Shown here piece by piece: positions 7,993 through 17,282 of a stretch of 34,795 bases of DNA. Location: assembly GCA_027449545.1 (NCBI GenBank), contig DAIDLI010000083.1, positions 1 through 34,795 of the forward strand. Direction: 5' to 3'. Under the pieces are notes generated by a model that saw only the letters and a list, made by a program, of their open reading frames with translations, was not told the DNA's origin and searched no databases. The translations under genes and the position numbers were made by a program. Every line of letters begins with the position of its first letter. Position 1 is the first letter of the stretch. Source of the DNA: Acidobacteriaceae bacterium (GTDB lineage Bacteria; Acidobacteriota; Terriglobia; Terriglobales; Acidobacteriaceae).

Positions 7993-8376
7993 CTACCCCT
8001 TGACCCCGGCTAACGCAACTCCGTGCGCTGCGACGGCCGCCCACGTTCCCAGGCCCACCAGACCGATCCCCAGGATCAGCAGGAAGACGGTAATGGCCTT
8101 TTCCATCGCCGGCCGGAGCGTCAGCTCCAACAACATGGTGCGAAGCCCGTAGAGGCCGTGGAACAACCCAATCGCCAGCAGGGCGATATAGCCGACCGTG
8201 AAGGTGAGCATTCCATCCCTGAACCGGCTATTCGCAATCGACACCGCGAGATTGCCGTAGGGTGCGAACCAATGACCGATCTCGCCCAGGTGCATGATGC
8301 CCATGTGCAGGCCGAGCACGAAAAACAGCACCACGCCCGCGGCCATGTGCCAGGTCCAGAGTCTCGCTGCCTTCAT
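7993..8376 (-). CDS. sdhD: Complex II small membrane anchor (SdhD-like)
   Basis: This 127-residue protein has three transmembrane segments (about 11-30, 57-75, 94-115). Histidines at 10, 24, 29, 35 and 73 include candidates for haem b ligation, notably His73 in LFHGLYGLRTML, where the HGLYGLR pattern is typical of the SdhD/FrdD-like anchor superfamily. It would form the membrane half of complex II with the preceding subunit and help build the quinone site. The start at 8376 has a strong AGGAGGA ribosome site; the frame is open further upstream inside sdhC but that part is not protein-like. Identity depends partly on location between the other three complex II genes. Which of the two anchors is C and which D is conventional. 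Confidence 0.8.
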   Translation of the reverse strand: MKAARLWTWHMAAGVVLFFVLGLHMGIMHLGEIGHWFAPYGNLAVSIANSRFRDGMLTFTVGYIALLAIGLFHGLYGLRTMLLELTLRPAMEKAITVFLLILGIGLVGLGTWAAVAAHGVALAGVKG

Positions 8377-8384
8377 CGTTCCTC

Positions 8385-8813
8385 CTACTGCGTCAGGCCG
8401 GAGTAGCCTCCCGCGGCCAGAAGAAGCAAAGCCACGATCATCACGGCGATCAACAACGGCCGCTGCACGCGTAGCGACGTCTTGTACGGGAAGACCGGCT
8501 CGATCGGCTTTCCGATCGCCACTCCAAGCTCGACGAGCACGAGCCGGATGCCGTTGCATGCGTGATACGCGAAGGCCGCAAAGACCAGGTACTCGCCGAA
8601 CCGGAAGATTGGCTTATGGAAGAATCCGCTGCCTGTCCACAGGTAGATGCCCTTGGCCCGCAGGCTGGTGACCACGATATGCAGCAGGAAGTAGAGGAGC
8701 ACCGCCAGGCCGGTCAGGCGGTGCAGGGAATAGGCGTAGCGTTCGATGCCCCAGCGTCCGCCGCCGATCCATCCCCAGAGTCCGATCCGGTTCTCGTGTC
8801 TTGCAGCCGCCAT
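8385..8813 (-). CDS. sdhC: Complex II cytochrome b subunit (SdhC-like)
   Basis: This 142-residue protein has three transmembrane segments (about 33-52, 72-98, 118-137). The signature YSLHRLTGL near 28-36 matches the Ser-x-x-His-Arg-x-Thr-Gly pattern that opens helix I of SdhC. His45 and His84 (AYHACNGIRL) are candidate haem b ligands. With SdhD it anchors the catalytic subunits and binds quinone. The ATG at 8813 follows GGAGGG by 5 bases and lies 33 bases after the sdhA stop; the stop lies 8 bases before sdhD. The order flavoprotein, two anchors, then iron-sulfur protein differs from the E. coli sdhCDAB and frdABCD orders. Confidence 0.87.
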   Translation of the reverse strand: MAAARHENRIGLWGWIGGGRWGIERYAYSLHRLTGLAVLLYFLLHIVVTSLRAKGIYLWTGSGFFHKPIFRFGEYLVFAAFAYHACNGIRLVLVELGVAIGKPIEPVFPYKTSLRVQRPLLIAVMIVALLLLAAGGYSGLTQ

Positions 8814-8846
8814 AGAAGCCCTCCGCCAATTCCCGCGCTTCTTCGC

Positions 8847-10562
8847 TCAGTACTTTCGCTCCACCGGCTTCCAATTGGTGATGCGCACCGGCTTGTAGTC
8901 GAGCTCGGGCGCACCGCCGGCATTGCGAACGATGGAGTGCGCCAAAAAGCGCTCGTCATCGCGCTGGGGAAAATCGGTGCGCGCGTGTGCGCCGCGTGAT
9001 TCCTCGCGCGCCACAGCCGCCGTCAGCAGCGCCTCGGCCAACTCGAGCATGTTTTCGGTCTCGAGGACGTGGGTCAGGTCCGTGTTGTACACCCGGCTCC
9101 GGTCGTGAATGCCGATCTTCGAAAAGCGCTGTTTCAGCTCCGCGATGCTGCTCAGACCCTGCCGCATGGAAGCGCCGTTGCGGTACACACCCGCGTGGCG
9201 ATCCATCACGGAGCGGAGCTCGCGCCGGATCTCGGCCGGGTTCTCGGGTCCGCTGCGTTGCAGAAGATCTGCGAAGACGCGGCCCTCCTCCTCATGCGCA
9301 TGGGCTTCCGGAATGTCGCTCAGCGCGGGATTTTGCTCCACGTAGCGGGCGATCGCGCCGCCGGTAATGCCGCCCCACACCAGGCACTCCGCGGTCGAGT
9401 TGCATCCCAGCCGGTTGGCGCCGTGCAGCGAGTGGCAGGCCGCTTCGCCTGCCACCCAGATGTTTTCCATCGCGCTGCGTCCCTCGATGTCGGCTTCGAT
9501 TCCGCCCATCGCGTAGTGCGCCACCGGGCGAATGGGGATCACCTGCGTGATGGGATCGATGCCCAGAAAGTTCATGCACACTTCGCGAATCAGCGGCAGG
9601 CGTTTGTTGATGCGCTCGGCGCCAAGGTGGGTGAGATCGAGGTTCACGTAATCGAGACCGTCGGGCCGGCGATAGCCGCGGCCTTCCAGAATCTCCGTGG
9701 TCTCGGAGCGCGATACGATGTCGCGGGGCGCCAGTTCCATCATCTTCGGCGCGTACTTCTCCATGAAGCGGTCGCCGTGGGCGTTGCGCAGATCCCCGCC
9801 CTCGCCGCGGCAGCCTTCGGTCATGAGAATGCCCGATGGCACCAGGCCGGTGGGATGAAACTGCAGAAACTCCGGATCTTCCAGCGCCAGACCGGCACGG
9901 TAGGCGATGGCCTGCCCATCGCCGGTGACTGTCTGCGAGTAAGTGGTGAAGCCGTAGAGCGTCCCCAGGCCGCCGGAGGCGATGAGAAGCGCCTTGCCCT
10001 GGAGGATCGTGAACTCGCCACTGGGCAGATCGTAGACAGTCACGCCGGCGAAGCGGTCGCCGTCCAGCAGCAGCGAGGTGACAAAGCACTCGTCGTAGCG
10101 CTTCCAGTTGGAGTACTTCTGGAGCGTGTCGTAGAGCGCCTGCATCTCGAAGAAGCCGGTTTTGTCCGCCGCCATGCAGGCGCGGGGAAAGGAGTGGCCG
10201 CCGAAGGGCCGCTGCATCACGCGCCCGTCTTCGCGGCGCGACCAGGGCACGCCCCAGTGTTCCAGCAGACGGATCTCGTCGGGCGCAGTTTGCACGAAGC
10301 GGTCGACAACATCCTGGTCGGCGAGGAAGTCGGAGCCCTTCACTGTATCCCAGGCGTGCAGTTCCAGGCTGTCGCCCTCTTCCGGGCGCATCACCGCTCC
10401 GGTGCCGCCTTCGGCGCAAACCGAGTGGGAGCGCATGATCTGGACTTTGGAAACAATGCCGATATCAACGGCGCCCTGGCTGCGCAGGCTGATCTCAACC
10501 GCAGCGCGCAATCCCGCCAAACCCGAACCAAGGATCAATACATCGTGAACTATCCGGCGCAT
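8847..10562 (-). CDS. sdhA: Complex II flavoprotein subunit (SdhA/FrdA-like)
   Basis: This 571-residue subunit interconverts succinate and fumarate. It has the FAD fold GSGLAG at 12-17, the covalent-FAD His46 in [19 protein letters not shown], the active-site region [17 protein letters not shown] and [10 protein letters not shown]. Residue 51 is Glu (AEGGTG), as in E. coli FrdA, where E. coli SdhA has Gln. Other stretches (PWSRR.DG, AADKTGF, YNTDL) also read like FrdA. Direction of catalysis cannot be fixed from sequence; for an organism with respiratory genes it may be the only complex II. It is first in the operon. Upstream lie repeated GTGAT boxes that may bind a CRP/FNR-type regulator. 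Confidence 0.95.
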   Translation of the reverse strand: MRRIVHDVLILGSGLAGLRAAVEISLRSQGAVDIGIVSKVQIMRSHSVCAEGGTGAVMRPEEGDSLELHAWDTVKGSDFLADQDVVDRFVQTAPDEIRLLEHWGVPWSRREDGRVMQRPFGGHSFPRACMAADKTGFFEMQALYDTLQKYSNWKRYDECFVTSLLLDGDRFAGVTVYDLPSGEFTILQGKALLIASGGLGTLYGFTTYSQTVTGDGQAIAYRAGLALEDPEFLQFHPTGLVPSGILMTEGCRGEGGDLRNAHGDRFMEKYAPKMMELAPRDIVSRSETTEILEGRGYRRPDGLDYVNLDLTHLGAERINKRLPLIREVCMNFLGIDPITQVIPIRPVAHYAMGGIEADIEGRSAMENIWVAGEAACHSLHGANRLGCNSTAECLVWGGITGGAIARYVEQNPALSDIPEAHAHEEEGRVFADLLQRSGPENPAEIRRELRSVMDRHAGVYRNGASMRQGLSSIAELKQRFSKIGIHDRSRVYNTDLTHVLETENMLELAEALLTAAVAREESRGAHARTDFPQRDDERFLAHSIVRNAGGAPELDYKPVRITNWKPVERKY

Positions 10563-10584
10563 CGTGCGGCTGGCCCTCGCCCAG

Positions 10585-10697
10585 CCTGGTGATTCGGAGG
10601 CGGCGTGATCTCACACAGCCAATCAAACGGGAACGAACTCTAGTGCATCGCGAAAACGACTCGCCGTGATCCTTATCACTCTCAGGTGTGATACCTG
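10585..10697 (-). promoter_or_regulatory. Possible operator cluster upstream of the complex II operon
   Basis: Four GTGAT boxes in one orientation (+ strand) lie at 10589, 10605, 10666 and 10688. The third is half of a perfect inverted repeat, GTGATCCTTATCAC at 10666-10679. The fourth lies in AGGTGTGATACCT (10684-10696) exactly 22 bases, about two helical turns, away. The GTGAT-N4-ATCAC layout resembles sites of the CRP/FNR family. The palindrome is about 105 bases upstream of the sdhA start. No good sigma-70 promoter was recognised nearby, so the role is tentative. Confidence 0.3.
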
Positions 10698-10807
10698 TCG
10701 CAACAGAGCCTGTGGCTGGGTTTAGAGGGCTGGATTATTTTCTGGAGGGGAGGTTGATTGCTGCCGGGATGGAGGCGAGAGGGAGGCCCGGAGCCTGCCG
10801 CACGCGC

Positions 10808-11608
10808 TTAATGAGCCATTGCCGATTGAGCGTCGAGCCAGCCCAGTCCTTCCGAGGTGCTGCCCTTGGGGATGTACTCGAGCCCGATCCACCCGCTGTA
10901 TCCAAGCTCGTCGATCAGCTCGAAGACATAGGGGTAATTGATCTCTCCGGCATCTGGCTCGTGGCGGCCGGGAACGCTGGCCACCTGAATGTGTCCCACG
11001 CGGCTGGGGCGCGCGCCGAGATAGCGGCGCAGATTGCCGGTCAGGTCCCCCTCCGCCATCTGGCAGTGGAAGAGATCCATCATCACCTTCAGGTTCGGCT
11101 TGCCCAGCTCCGCGACGATGGCATGGGCTTCCTCCTGGCGGTTGAGAAAATAGCCGGGGATGTTGCGCTGCGCAATCGGCTCGATGAGCACATCGACTCC
11201 TGCCTGTGCCGCCCGCTCCGCCGCCCACGCTAAATTCTCGAGATAGGTAGCGCGAAAGCGCGCGCGGTTTGCGCCCTGCGGCATCAGGCCGGCCATGGCA
11301 TGAATGCGCGGGCACTCCAGCACGCTGGCATACTCGACGGCCTTGCAGAAGCCCTCGCGGAACTCCGCTTCGCGCCCGGGAATGGCGGCGCAGCCGCGGT
11401 CACCGGCGTTCCAGTCTCCCGGCGGTGAGTTGAACAGCACCTGGCGCAGGCCATGTTCCTGTAGCAACTTGCCCAGCCGGCGGGCGGGATAGGGATAAGG
11501 AAACATCAACTCGACGGCCGTGAAGCCGTCGCGCGCTGCTGCGCCAAAGCGGTCGCTGAAATCATGTTCCCGATACATCGTGCTGAGGTTGGCCGCATAA
11601 CGTGTCAT
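10808..11608 (-). CDS. Hydroxypyruvate isomerase/OtnI-like TIM-barrel protein
   Basis: This 266-residue sugar-phosphate isomerase-like (AP endonuclease 2 superfamily) TIM barrel has the family N-terminus [14 protein letters not shown] and ELMFPYPYP. Metal and catalytic residues appear in [43 protein letters not shown] and GLEYIPKG. Relatives are hydroxypyruvate isomerase (Hyi) and 2-oxo-tetronate isomerase (OtnI); sequence alone does not tell which substrate is used. The start at 11608 (MTRYAANLS) has GGAGGG 7 bases upstream. No glyoxylate carboligase or tartronate semialdehyde reductase gene is adjacent, so the glyoxylate route is not supported by context. It lies 245 bases upstream of sdhA on the same strand. 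Confidence 0.85.
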   Translation of the reverse strand: MTRYAANLSTMYREHDFSDRFGAAARDGFTAVELMFPYPYPARRLGKLLQEHGLRQVLFNSPPGDWNAGDRGCAAIPGREAEFREGFCKAVEYASVLECPRIHAMAGLMPQGANRARFRATYLENLAWAAERAAQAGVDVLIEPIAQRNIPGYFLNRQEEAHAIVAELGKPNLKVMMDLFHCQMAEGDLTGNLRRYLGARPSRVGHIQVASVPGRHEPDAGEINYPYVFELIDELGYSGWIGLEYIPKGSTSEGLGWLDAQSAMAH

Positions 11609-11742
11609 CGACAGTCCCTCCGGCCCTGGTTGGCGCTGGCCCGAAAGCACAGTCTATCGGTGCGCCCGGCATGGGGGGCATCGGGCAAAACCCTGATGAG
11701 TTCTGTCGGAAAAGGCAGCGCCGGCCGCCGGGAGACGGCGTT

Positions 11743-11765
11743 GTGTGGGCCGGCCCGGCCCACAC
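11743..11765. terminator. Palindrome after the UPF0182 gene
   Basis: An 11-base perfect inverted repeat around one central base (GTGTGGGCCGG, C, CCGGCCCACAC) lies 8 bases past the stop of the UPF0182 gene. It can form a strong hairpin but has no T-run, so it may act as a factor-dependent stop, as an mRNA 3' end stabiliser, or be an interspersed repeat. Confidence 0.4.
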
Positions 11766-11772
11766 AGCAGCC

Positions 11773-14595
11773 TTAGTGTGCGTGCGCGCCCAGTTGATTG
11801 AGCACGCGTTTCAGATCGTCTAGCTTCTGTCCCGCCTCCGTCAGTTTGCCCTGGGCGGTCAACTGCTGGTAGTCGTTGAAGTCGCGATTGGCCTGCCCGA
11901 TCAGATCGGCTAGGGCCGGCGTCTTCGGCTGGGCGGTCGCACTCCCTGTCTGCTGCGCGGTGCTGGGCGCAGCCTGCTGGTTCTGCGTGCCGGTCAGCGA
12001 AGATTGCCCGGAGCCAAACAATGCCGCCGCGGCGGTGGCGAAATCGGGCCCGTAGGCGAGCCGGTTTTGCAGCGCCAGCACTACCAGCCGCAGTTCGGGC
12101 ATGGGGCTTTGTTCCGCTTGCAGGTAGATTGGCTCGGCGTAGAGCAGCGCCTTGCCGCAGGGGATCACCAGCAGATCGCCGCGGCGCACGTGCGAGCCCT
12201 GCTGATTCCACAGCGTGAGCTGGCCGGAGAGCTGCGCGTTCTGATCGATGCGCGCCTCGATCTGCTGCGACCCATCCACTAGCCGGGTCTTGGGAAAGGC
12301 GAAGACCAGCACCTTGCCGTAGTTGGCTCCATCGCTGCGCGCCGCGATCCATCCGATCATGTTGTTGCGATTGATGGGCGTGAAGGGCAGAATCTCGACG
12401 AACTCCAGCTTCGATTCGCCGGGAAGCGTCATCAGCACAAAGTTCGGCTGCATCTCCTGCGGGCCCTGGCCGCTCTCGTTTTGCGAGTTGGTTTGCGTGG
12501 CTACCGTCCACTGATCCTCGCGGTTGTAGAACACCTCGGGATCGGTCATGTGGTAGAGCCCGTAGACATCGGCTTGCAGGCTGAGCAGCAGTTCGGGATA
12601 GCGAACATGCGCGCGCAGCCAGTCGGGCATCTGCGCGGCGTCCTTGAACATGCCCGGGAAGATCTTGCGCCATGCGCCCAGAACCGGATCCTTCGGATCG
12701 AAGACGTAGAAGGTCGTGGTGCCGTTGTAGGCGTCGATCACGATCTTCACGCTGTTGCGCATGTAGTTCACTGCCTGGTCGCCTACCGTGGACTGCGTGG
12801 AGTACGGGTAGGTAGCCGAGGAGGTGTAGGCGTCCATGATCCAGCGCAGCCGCCCGTCGGCGCCCACCACGATGTACGGATCGGGATCGAAGGTCAGGAA
12901 GGGCGCCAGTGCCGCTACGCGAGCCCGGATGTTGCGGCGCATCAGCAGAACGCTGTTCGCGTTGATGTCGTCGCTGAAGGGCACCTTGCCGATATCGCCG
13001 CGGTCGTAGGCGATCAGCACCCGGCGCAGGAAGCCGCCCATGCGCACGCCGCCCGTGCCGGCGTAGGTGGAGAGATCATTGCTCTGACCCTCGGGATAGT
13101 TGAACTCCTTCTGGTGCGTCTTGACGTAGACGTCGCTGTCGGTGATCTCGCCGAAGTAGATCTCCGGCTGCGTCACCTTCAGGCCCGGAATCGTGCTCTG
13201 CACCGGCATGTTGGAGAGATAGAGCGTGGGCAGACCTTCGGACGAGAAGCCATTCACCGGATTCATGGTGATGCCGTAGCCGTGCGTGTAGATCAGCTTG
13301 TCGTTGATCCAGTTCCGGCTGCTGCCGGGCAGCTTGTCCTGGTTGAGTTCGCGCCCGGCCAGCATCACCTCGTGCAGTGAGCCATTGAGGTTGTAGCGAT
13401 CGATGTCGATGTCCGGGAAGTCGTAATAGGTGCGGATCTCCTGCACCTGGCGCAGTGTGGCTTGCAGCGCAGGCACATCCCAAAGGCGTATATTGTCGAG
13501 CGTGGCCTGGTTGGCCGCCGGGTTCAGATCGCTGACATCGGTGCCGGCAGGGAACTCCTGTTGCTGAAACTGGTCGAGCCCATAGGCTTGCCGGGTCATC
13601 CGGATGTTATTGGCGATATAGGGCCGCTCTTTGTCGAGCTGATTAGGGCTCACGATGAAGGTGGTGACATACCAGCCTGCGATGGCGACGCCGATGTAGC
13701 AGAGCACGGCGGGCGCGGCCGCGGCAATCAGCAGAGCGCCGCGCGGCCGGGTGAGGCCGTTGTAGAGCGCGATCAAGGCGCCGGCGATCAGCGCCACGCA
13801 TACCACCAGCATCCCGGTCAGGTTCACGTGGGCATCGGCGTAGGTGACCCCGTCGAAGATGGTGTGGTGCTGCGTGAGCAGATCGAAGCGCCCAAAGTAG
13901 GTGCGCATGGTCAGCACCAGCAGCAGAAAAGCCAACCCCAGGCTGACGCCGCGCCACGGCAAGGGGACGGAGCGGCTCAGTCCGCCGGAGAGCGCGCGGC
14001 CGCCGCCGGCCAGCAACACAAACACCGCCGCCATCGCCACCACAAAGAAGGCCAGGGTAAAGAGCCACCCGGCCAGCGACTCCCACATCGGCAGCGAGAA
14101 GAGATAGAAGCTCAGCGGCTTGCCCAGCACCGGATCGGCAACTCCCGGCGTCCCCGGCTGATGCCAGTACAGGGCGAAGGTGGTCCATTGCGAGCGCATG
14201 GCCGCGCCGGCTCCCAGCGCGATGAGGGCGGAGAGTCCGAGGGCCAGATAGCGCAATGCGGTTTCGACGGGCAGATCGAGAGGCTGCCCACCGAGCACGA
14301 TGGTGTGGCGCTCGGGCAGGTCGGCGCGATGCGCGCGGCGCAGAAGCTGGAAGGAAGCGAAGAGGACAACGAAGGTGGCGAATGCGAAGACGCCAAAGAC
14401 GACCCACTGGAAGCGGAAGGTGGTCCAGAAGACCTGCGCGTAACCCAGCGAGGAGAACCAGAGCAGATTGACCCACCAGGAGACGGCGGAGCTTGCGCCC
14501 AGCACAACCACGGCAATCAGAATCAGCAGAACGACGAGCGTGCGACGATGCGGCTGCGCCGTGGTATGCGGCGGCCATTCAATAGTTTTTGGCAT
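11773..14595 (-). CDS. UPF0182 family large membrane protein
   Basis: This 940-residue protein has about seven transmembrane segments in the first 320 residues (first near 18-40, second near 60-85), then a large extracytoplasmic region to about residue 850. The conserved UPF0182 block near the C-terminus is clear: FPKTRLVDGSQQIEARID, LTLWNQQGSHV and LVIPCGKALLYAEPIYL. A Gln/Thr/Ala-rich low-complexity stretch near 870-900 precedes a short charged, possibly coiled-coil tail. The family is widespread and has no established biochemical function. Length is usual for the family. The start at 14595 has GGGGGGAT just upstream. The gene is monocistronic by layout, divergent from the FAD monooxygenase. 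Confidence 0.93.
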   Translation of the reverse strand: MPKTIEWPPHTTAQPHRRTLVVLLILIAVVVLGASSAVSWWVNLLWFSSLGYAQVFWTTFRFQWVVFGVFAFATFVVLFASFQLLRRAHRADLPERHTIVLGGQPLDLPVETALRYLALGLSALIALGAGAAMRSQWTTFALYWHQPGTPGVADPVLGKPLSFYLFSLPMWESLAGWLFTLAFFVVAMAAVFVLLAGGGRALSGGLSRSVPLPWRGVSLGLAFLLLVLTMRTYFGRFDLLTQHHTIFDGVTYADAHVNLTGMLVVCVALIAGALIALYNGLTRPRGALLIAAAAPAVLCYIGVAIAGWYVTTFIVSPNQLDKERPYIANNIRMTRQAYGLDQFQQQEFPAGTDVSDLNPAANQATLDNIRLWDVPALQATLRQVQEIRTYYDFPDIDIDRYNLNGSLHEVMLAGRELNQDKLPGSSRNWINDKLIYTHGYGITMNPVNGFSSEGLPTLYLSNMPVQSTIPGLKVTQPEIYFGEITDSDVYVKTHQKEFNYPEGQSNDLSTYAGTGGVRMGGFLRRVLIAYDRGDIGKVPFSDDINANSVLLMRRNIRARVAALAPFLTFDPDPYIVVGADGRLRWIMDAYTSSATYPYSTQSTVGDQAVNYMRNSVKIVIDAYNGTTTFYVFDPKDPVLGAWRKIFPGMFKDAAQMPDWLRAHVRYPELLLSLQADVYGLYHMTDPEVFYNREDQWTVATQTNSQNESGQGPQEMQPNFVLMTLPGESKLEFVEILPFTPINRNNMIGWIAARSDGANYGKVLVFAFPKTRLVDGSQQIEARIDQNAQLSGQLTLWNQQGSHVRRGDLLVIPCGKALLYAEPIYLQAEQSPMPELRLVVLALQNRLAYGPDFATAAAALFGSGQSSLTGTQNQQAAPSTAQQTGSATAQPKTPALADLIGQANRDFNDYQQLTAQGKLTEAGQKLDDLKRVLNQLGAHAH

Positions 14596-14808
14596 GATCC
14601 CCCCGGCTCACGCGAACTGGTGCGCCACCTCGCATTCTACGCCTGGGCTCGGAGGAGTTCGCTATCCCTTGTTACAATGAGCTTCGAATTCAAGAACTGA
14701 ATTTGTAGATCTCCAGCCCGACCGGCGATCGCAGTTATTCTCCCCCGTAAGTCAAATCTCAGCTCGAGTATGCTGCTTTGCGTAGCGGCAGGGGGGGATT
14801 GCGTGGAT

Positions 14809-15984
14809 ATGGAGACAGTTGCCAGCAGGATGGATGCACAGATCAGAGATGCGCGCCTGCGCGTATTAATTGTGGGCGCGGGGATCGCCGGAGCCGCGCT
14901 GGGAGCCATTCTGCGCCGCCGCGGAGAGTCGGCGGCAATCATAGAGCGCGGCGAGGCTCATGGCAGCGGCGGTTACATGCTCGGTATTCTGCCCCTCGGC
15001 GGCCGAGTTCTCAACGGGCTTGGTCTCGCCGACACCTATCTCAAGAACAGTCTGCCGATGAGTACCTATATCCTGCACGACCGGCGCGGCAGATTCATCA
15101 GAAACTATTCCCTCTCGCCGCTGGTCGAGCGTTTCGGCGCATGGCGCGGCATCGAGCGTGGACCCCTGCTCGAGATTTTGCGCGCGGCCGCGGGGCCCAT
15201 TGAATACCGAGCGACCATTCAGGAAATCTCCGAAGGCCCTTCGGCGGTGACGGTCACTTTTCACGATGGCTCGCAGACTTCGTTTCACGTGATTGTCGCA
15301 GCCGATGGCATTCACTCCCACACGCGCAAGATGATCTTGTCCGCGCAGGAGGTCGAGGATTTCGATCTGGGATGGGGCGGCTTCGTTTCGTGGAGCGCCC
15401 TTGACGAAAGTCAGGCCGACACCTATCGGGAGCTATGGTCGTCCGGATGGGGCATTGGCCTCTATCCGGTGCCCGGCCGCACCGGGATGTTCCTGGGGGG
15501 CAGGCACGATGTGCTCTCCAAACGCGATCCCGAGAGCTACGCTTTGGAACTGGAGTCGCGACTTCCGAAAGGGCCATTCTTGGATGCGCTGAAGAGCCGC
15601 GACCGTTCAGCTTCCGGCTTCTACTGGAAACTGGCCGATTGCCGCGCGAAGGTCTGGCATCGGGGGCACACCGTGCTGCTCGGAGATGCCGCCGCGGCAT
15701 TTTTGCCGACCGCCGGCGTAGGGGCCTCCGCGGCCCTCGATTCGGCCGCAGCATTGGCAGACGAGCTTTCGCGCGCCGATGCCGCGCACATCGAGTATGC
15801 CTTCGACCTCTATGTCAAGCGGCAGCGCCGCCGCGTCGAAACCGCACAGAAAAACTCGCGGGAACTGGCCAGATACATGTTCGTGAACCAGCCCGCAATG
15901 GCCTGGGCGCGCGACCAGGCCATGCGCTTTTACACGCCGGAGATGCTGCTGAAAGGCATCTCCAAGGTCATGGCGGGCGACTAG
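14809..15984 (+). CDS. FAD-dependent monooxygenase (class A, PHBH fold)
   Basis: This 391-residue flavoprotein of the UbiH/PHBH type has the dinucleotide motif VGAGIAGAALG at 22-32, the DG motif AADGIHSHTR at 164-173 and the GD motif LLGDAAAAFLP at 290-300 that binds FAD ribose. Such enzymes hydroxylate aromatic or polyketide-like substrates with NAD(P)H and oxygen; the substrate is unknown. The start at 14809 is chosen because a seven-G run and A lie 10 bases upstream. Other in-frame starts are 14770, GTG 14803 and ATG 14830. The gene stands alone on the + strand between - strand genes, so the neighbourhood gives no pathway. Confidence 0.86.
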   Translation: METVASRMDAQIRDARLRVLIVGAGIAGAALGAILRRRGESAAIIERGEAHGSGGYMLGILPLGGRVLNGLGLADTYLKNSLPMSTYILHDRRGRFIRNYSLSPLVERFGAWRGIERGPLLEILRAAAGPIEYRATIQEISEGPSAVTVTFHDGSQTSFHVIVAADGIHSHTRKMILSAQEVEDFDLGWGGFVSWSALDESQADTYRELWSSGWGIGLYPVPGRTGMFLGGRHDVLSKRDPESYALELESRLPKGPFLDALKSRDRSASGFYWKLADCRAKVWHRGHTVLLGDAAAAFLPTAGVGASAALDSAAALADELSRADAAHIEYAFDLYVKRQRRRVETAQKNSRELARYMFVNQPAMAWARDQAMRFYTPEMLLKGISKVMAGD

Positions 15985-16013
15985 AGCCAGCGAGGCGGAC
16001 CGGCTGAGCTTGC

Positions 16014-17132
16014 CTAGATCAGCTCATCGCGCCCGGTCTGGCTCAGCTCCTTGACGATCTTGCCCACGTCCTGCGAGTGGTCGCGGTGCGCGATCAGCAG
16101 CGCGTCTTCGGTGTCGACGATGACCAGGTTCTCCACACCCACCAGGGCGACAAACTTCTTCGGGCTGAAGATGTAATTGTCGGTGGCCTCGATGGCCATG
16201 TGCCCCATGCTGTCGGCCACATTGCCGTCGGCGTCGCCGCGCAGGCGGTCCTCGAGCTGGTACTCATAGAGCGAGGCCCAGGATCCCAGGTCATTCCAGG
16301 CGAACTCCGCGGGCACACAGTAGAGGTGCGAGAGGTGCTCGCCCTTGGCGGAACGTGGCTCCAGGACTGCGTAGTCCACCGAGATGTTTTCGCACTTGGG
16401 ATACAGCTCGGCGAAGACCTCGTCGAAGCGGGGCGTGCCGAAGGCGGCGGCGATCGACTCCAGCAGAGGCGCCGTCTCGGGCAGATGTTCACGCACGGCA
16501 TTGGCCAGCGTCCGCGCGGACCACAGGAACATACCCGAGTTCCAGAAGTAATTGCCCGCCGCCACGAATTCCTCAGCCTTCATTTGGTTGGGCTTTTCCG
16601 TGAACCGGCGCACGTGCAGCGCAGCGCTGTCGCGGGCCGGTTCTCCGGTTTCGATGTAGCCGTAGCCGGTCTCGGCGCGGGTGGGCTCAATGCCCAGCAC
16701 CACGATATTGTCGCCCGCCGCGGCCAGCGCAATGCCCTTTTGCAGAGCCTTGAGAAAGCGCGGCTCGTCGGCGATCACGTGGTCGGAAGGGAAGACGCCC
16801 AGCACCGCGTCGGGATTCTGTTTCTCGATCAGGAAGGCGGAAAGGCCGCAGGCCGGAGCGGTGTTGCGCGAAGCCGGCTCCTGGATGAGCTGCGCTGCGG
16901 GCAGCCCTGGAAGCTGGTCGGCGATCTCATGGCCCAGCAACTGGTTGGTGATGATCCAGGTCTTGTCCAGCGAGGCAAGCGGCTTCAGCCGCTCCACGGT
17001 CTGCTGGATCATGGAGCGTTCGCCGTCCAGGGCCAGCACCTGCTTGGCGCGGGCGCGGCGGGAACGGGGCCAGAAGCGGGTGCCGCTGCCGCCGGCCAGG
17101 ATCACAGGGCGAAAATCAACGGGGGTCGACAT
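16014..17132 (-). CDS. manC: Mannose-1-phosphate guanylyltransferase
   Basis: This 372-residue nucleotidyltransferase makes GDP-mannose from mannose-1-phosphate and GTP. It has the nucleotide-binding GGSGTRFWPRSR near 14-25, FPSDHV, RFTEKPN, WNSGMFLWS and AWNDLGSWASL. It ends after the hexapeptide-like region and lacks the fused phosphomannose isomerase cupin domain of bifunctional ManC/AlgA enzymes. This fits the separate manA gene at 30989-31966. The start at 17132 has AGGATAT upstream. It is the last of four - strand genes (pyk, coaD, aminotransferase, manC) but a stable stem-loop separates it from the aminotransferase. The product would feed glycoconjugate or polysaccharide synthesis. Confidence 0.93.
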   Translation of the reverse strand: MSTPVDFRPVILAGGSGTRFWPRSRRARAKQVLALDGERSMIQQTVERLKPLASLDKTWIITNQLLGHEIADQLPGLPAAQLIQEPASRNTAPACGLSAFLIEKQNPDAVLGVFPSDHVIADEPRFLKALQKGIALAAAGDNIVVLGIEPTRAETGYGYIETGEPARDSAALHVRRFTEKPNQMKAEEFVAAGNYFWNSGMFLWSARTLANAVREHLPETAPLLESIAAAFGTPRFDEVFAELYPKCENISVDYAVLEPRSAKGEHLSHLYCVPAEFAWNDLGSWASLYEYQLEDRLRGDADGNVADSMGHMAIEATDNYIFSPKKFVALVGVENLVIVDTEDALLIAHRDHSQDVGKIVKELSQTGRDELI

Positions 17133-17200
17133 CGTTGAAATATCCTAACTTAGCCGCCGCAACATTTGCACGGAGCTCCCCAAAACTTTAACAAAAGCAA

Positions 17201-17262
17201 CGGCCCGCCTGCCGGCCGGCGGAGGAAGTTCTTCTCTTCCTCGTGGGGCGGCAAACGGGCCA
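17201..17262 (-). terminator. Branched stem-loop terminator after the aminotransferase gene
   Basis: Read on the - strand, an outer GGCCCG/CGGGCC stem encloses further GC pairs and an inner GAGGAAG/CTTCCTC hairpin. After it comes GTTGCTTTTG. It starts about 20 bases past the aminotransferase stop and ahead of manC, so it probably ends or attenuates transcription. Confidence 0.5.
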
Positions 17263-17282
17263 CAGAGTTCTCGCGGGTTGAG

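Noticed and set aside
14596-14808. TACAAT at 14673-14678 as a promoter for the FAD monooxygenase
   Set aside because: No -35 match at 16-18 bases; the long distance to the start also makes it weak.
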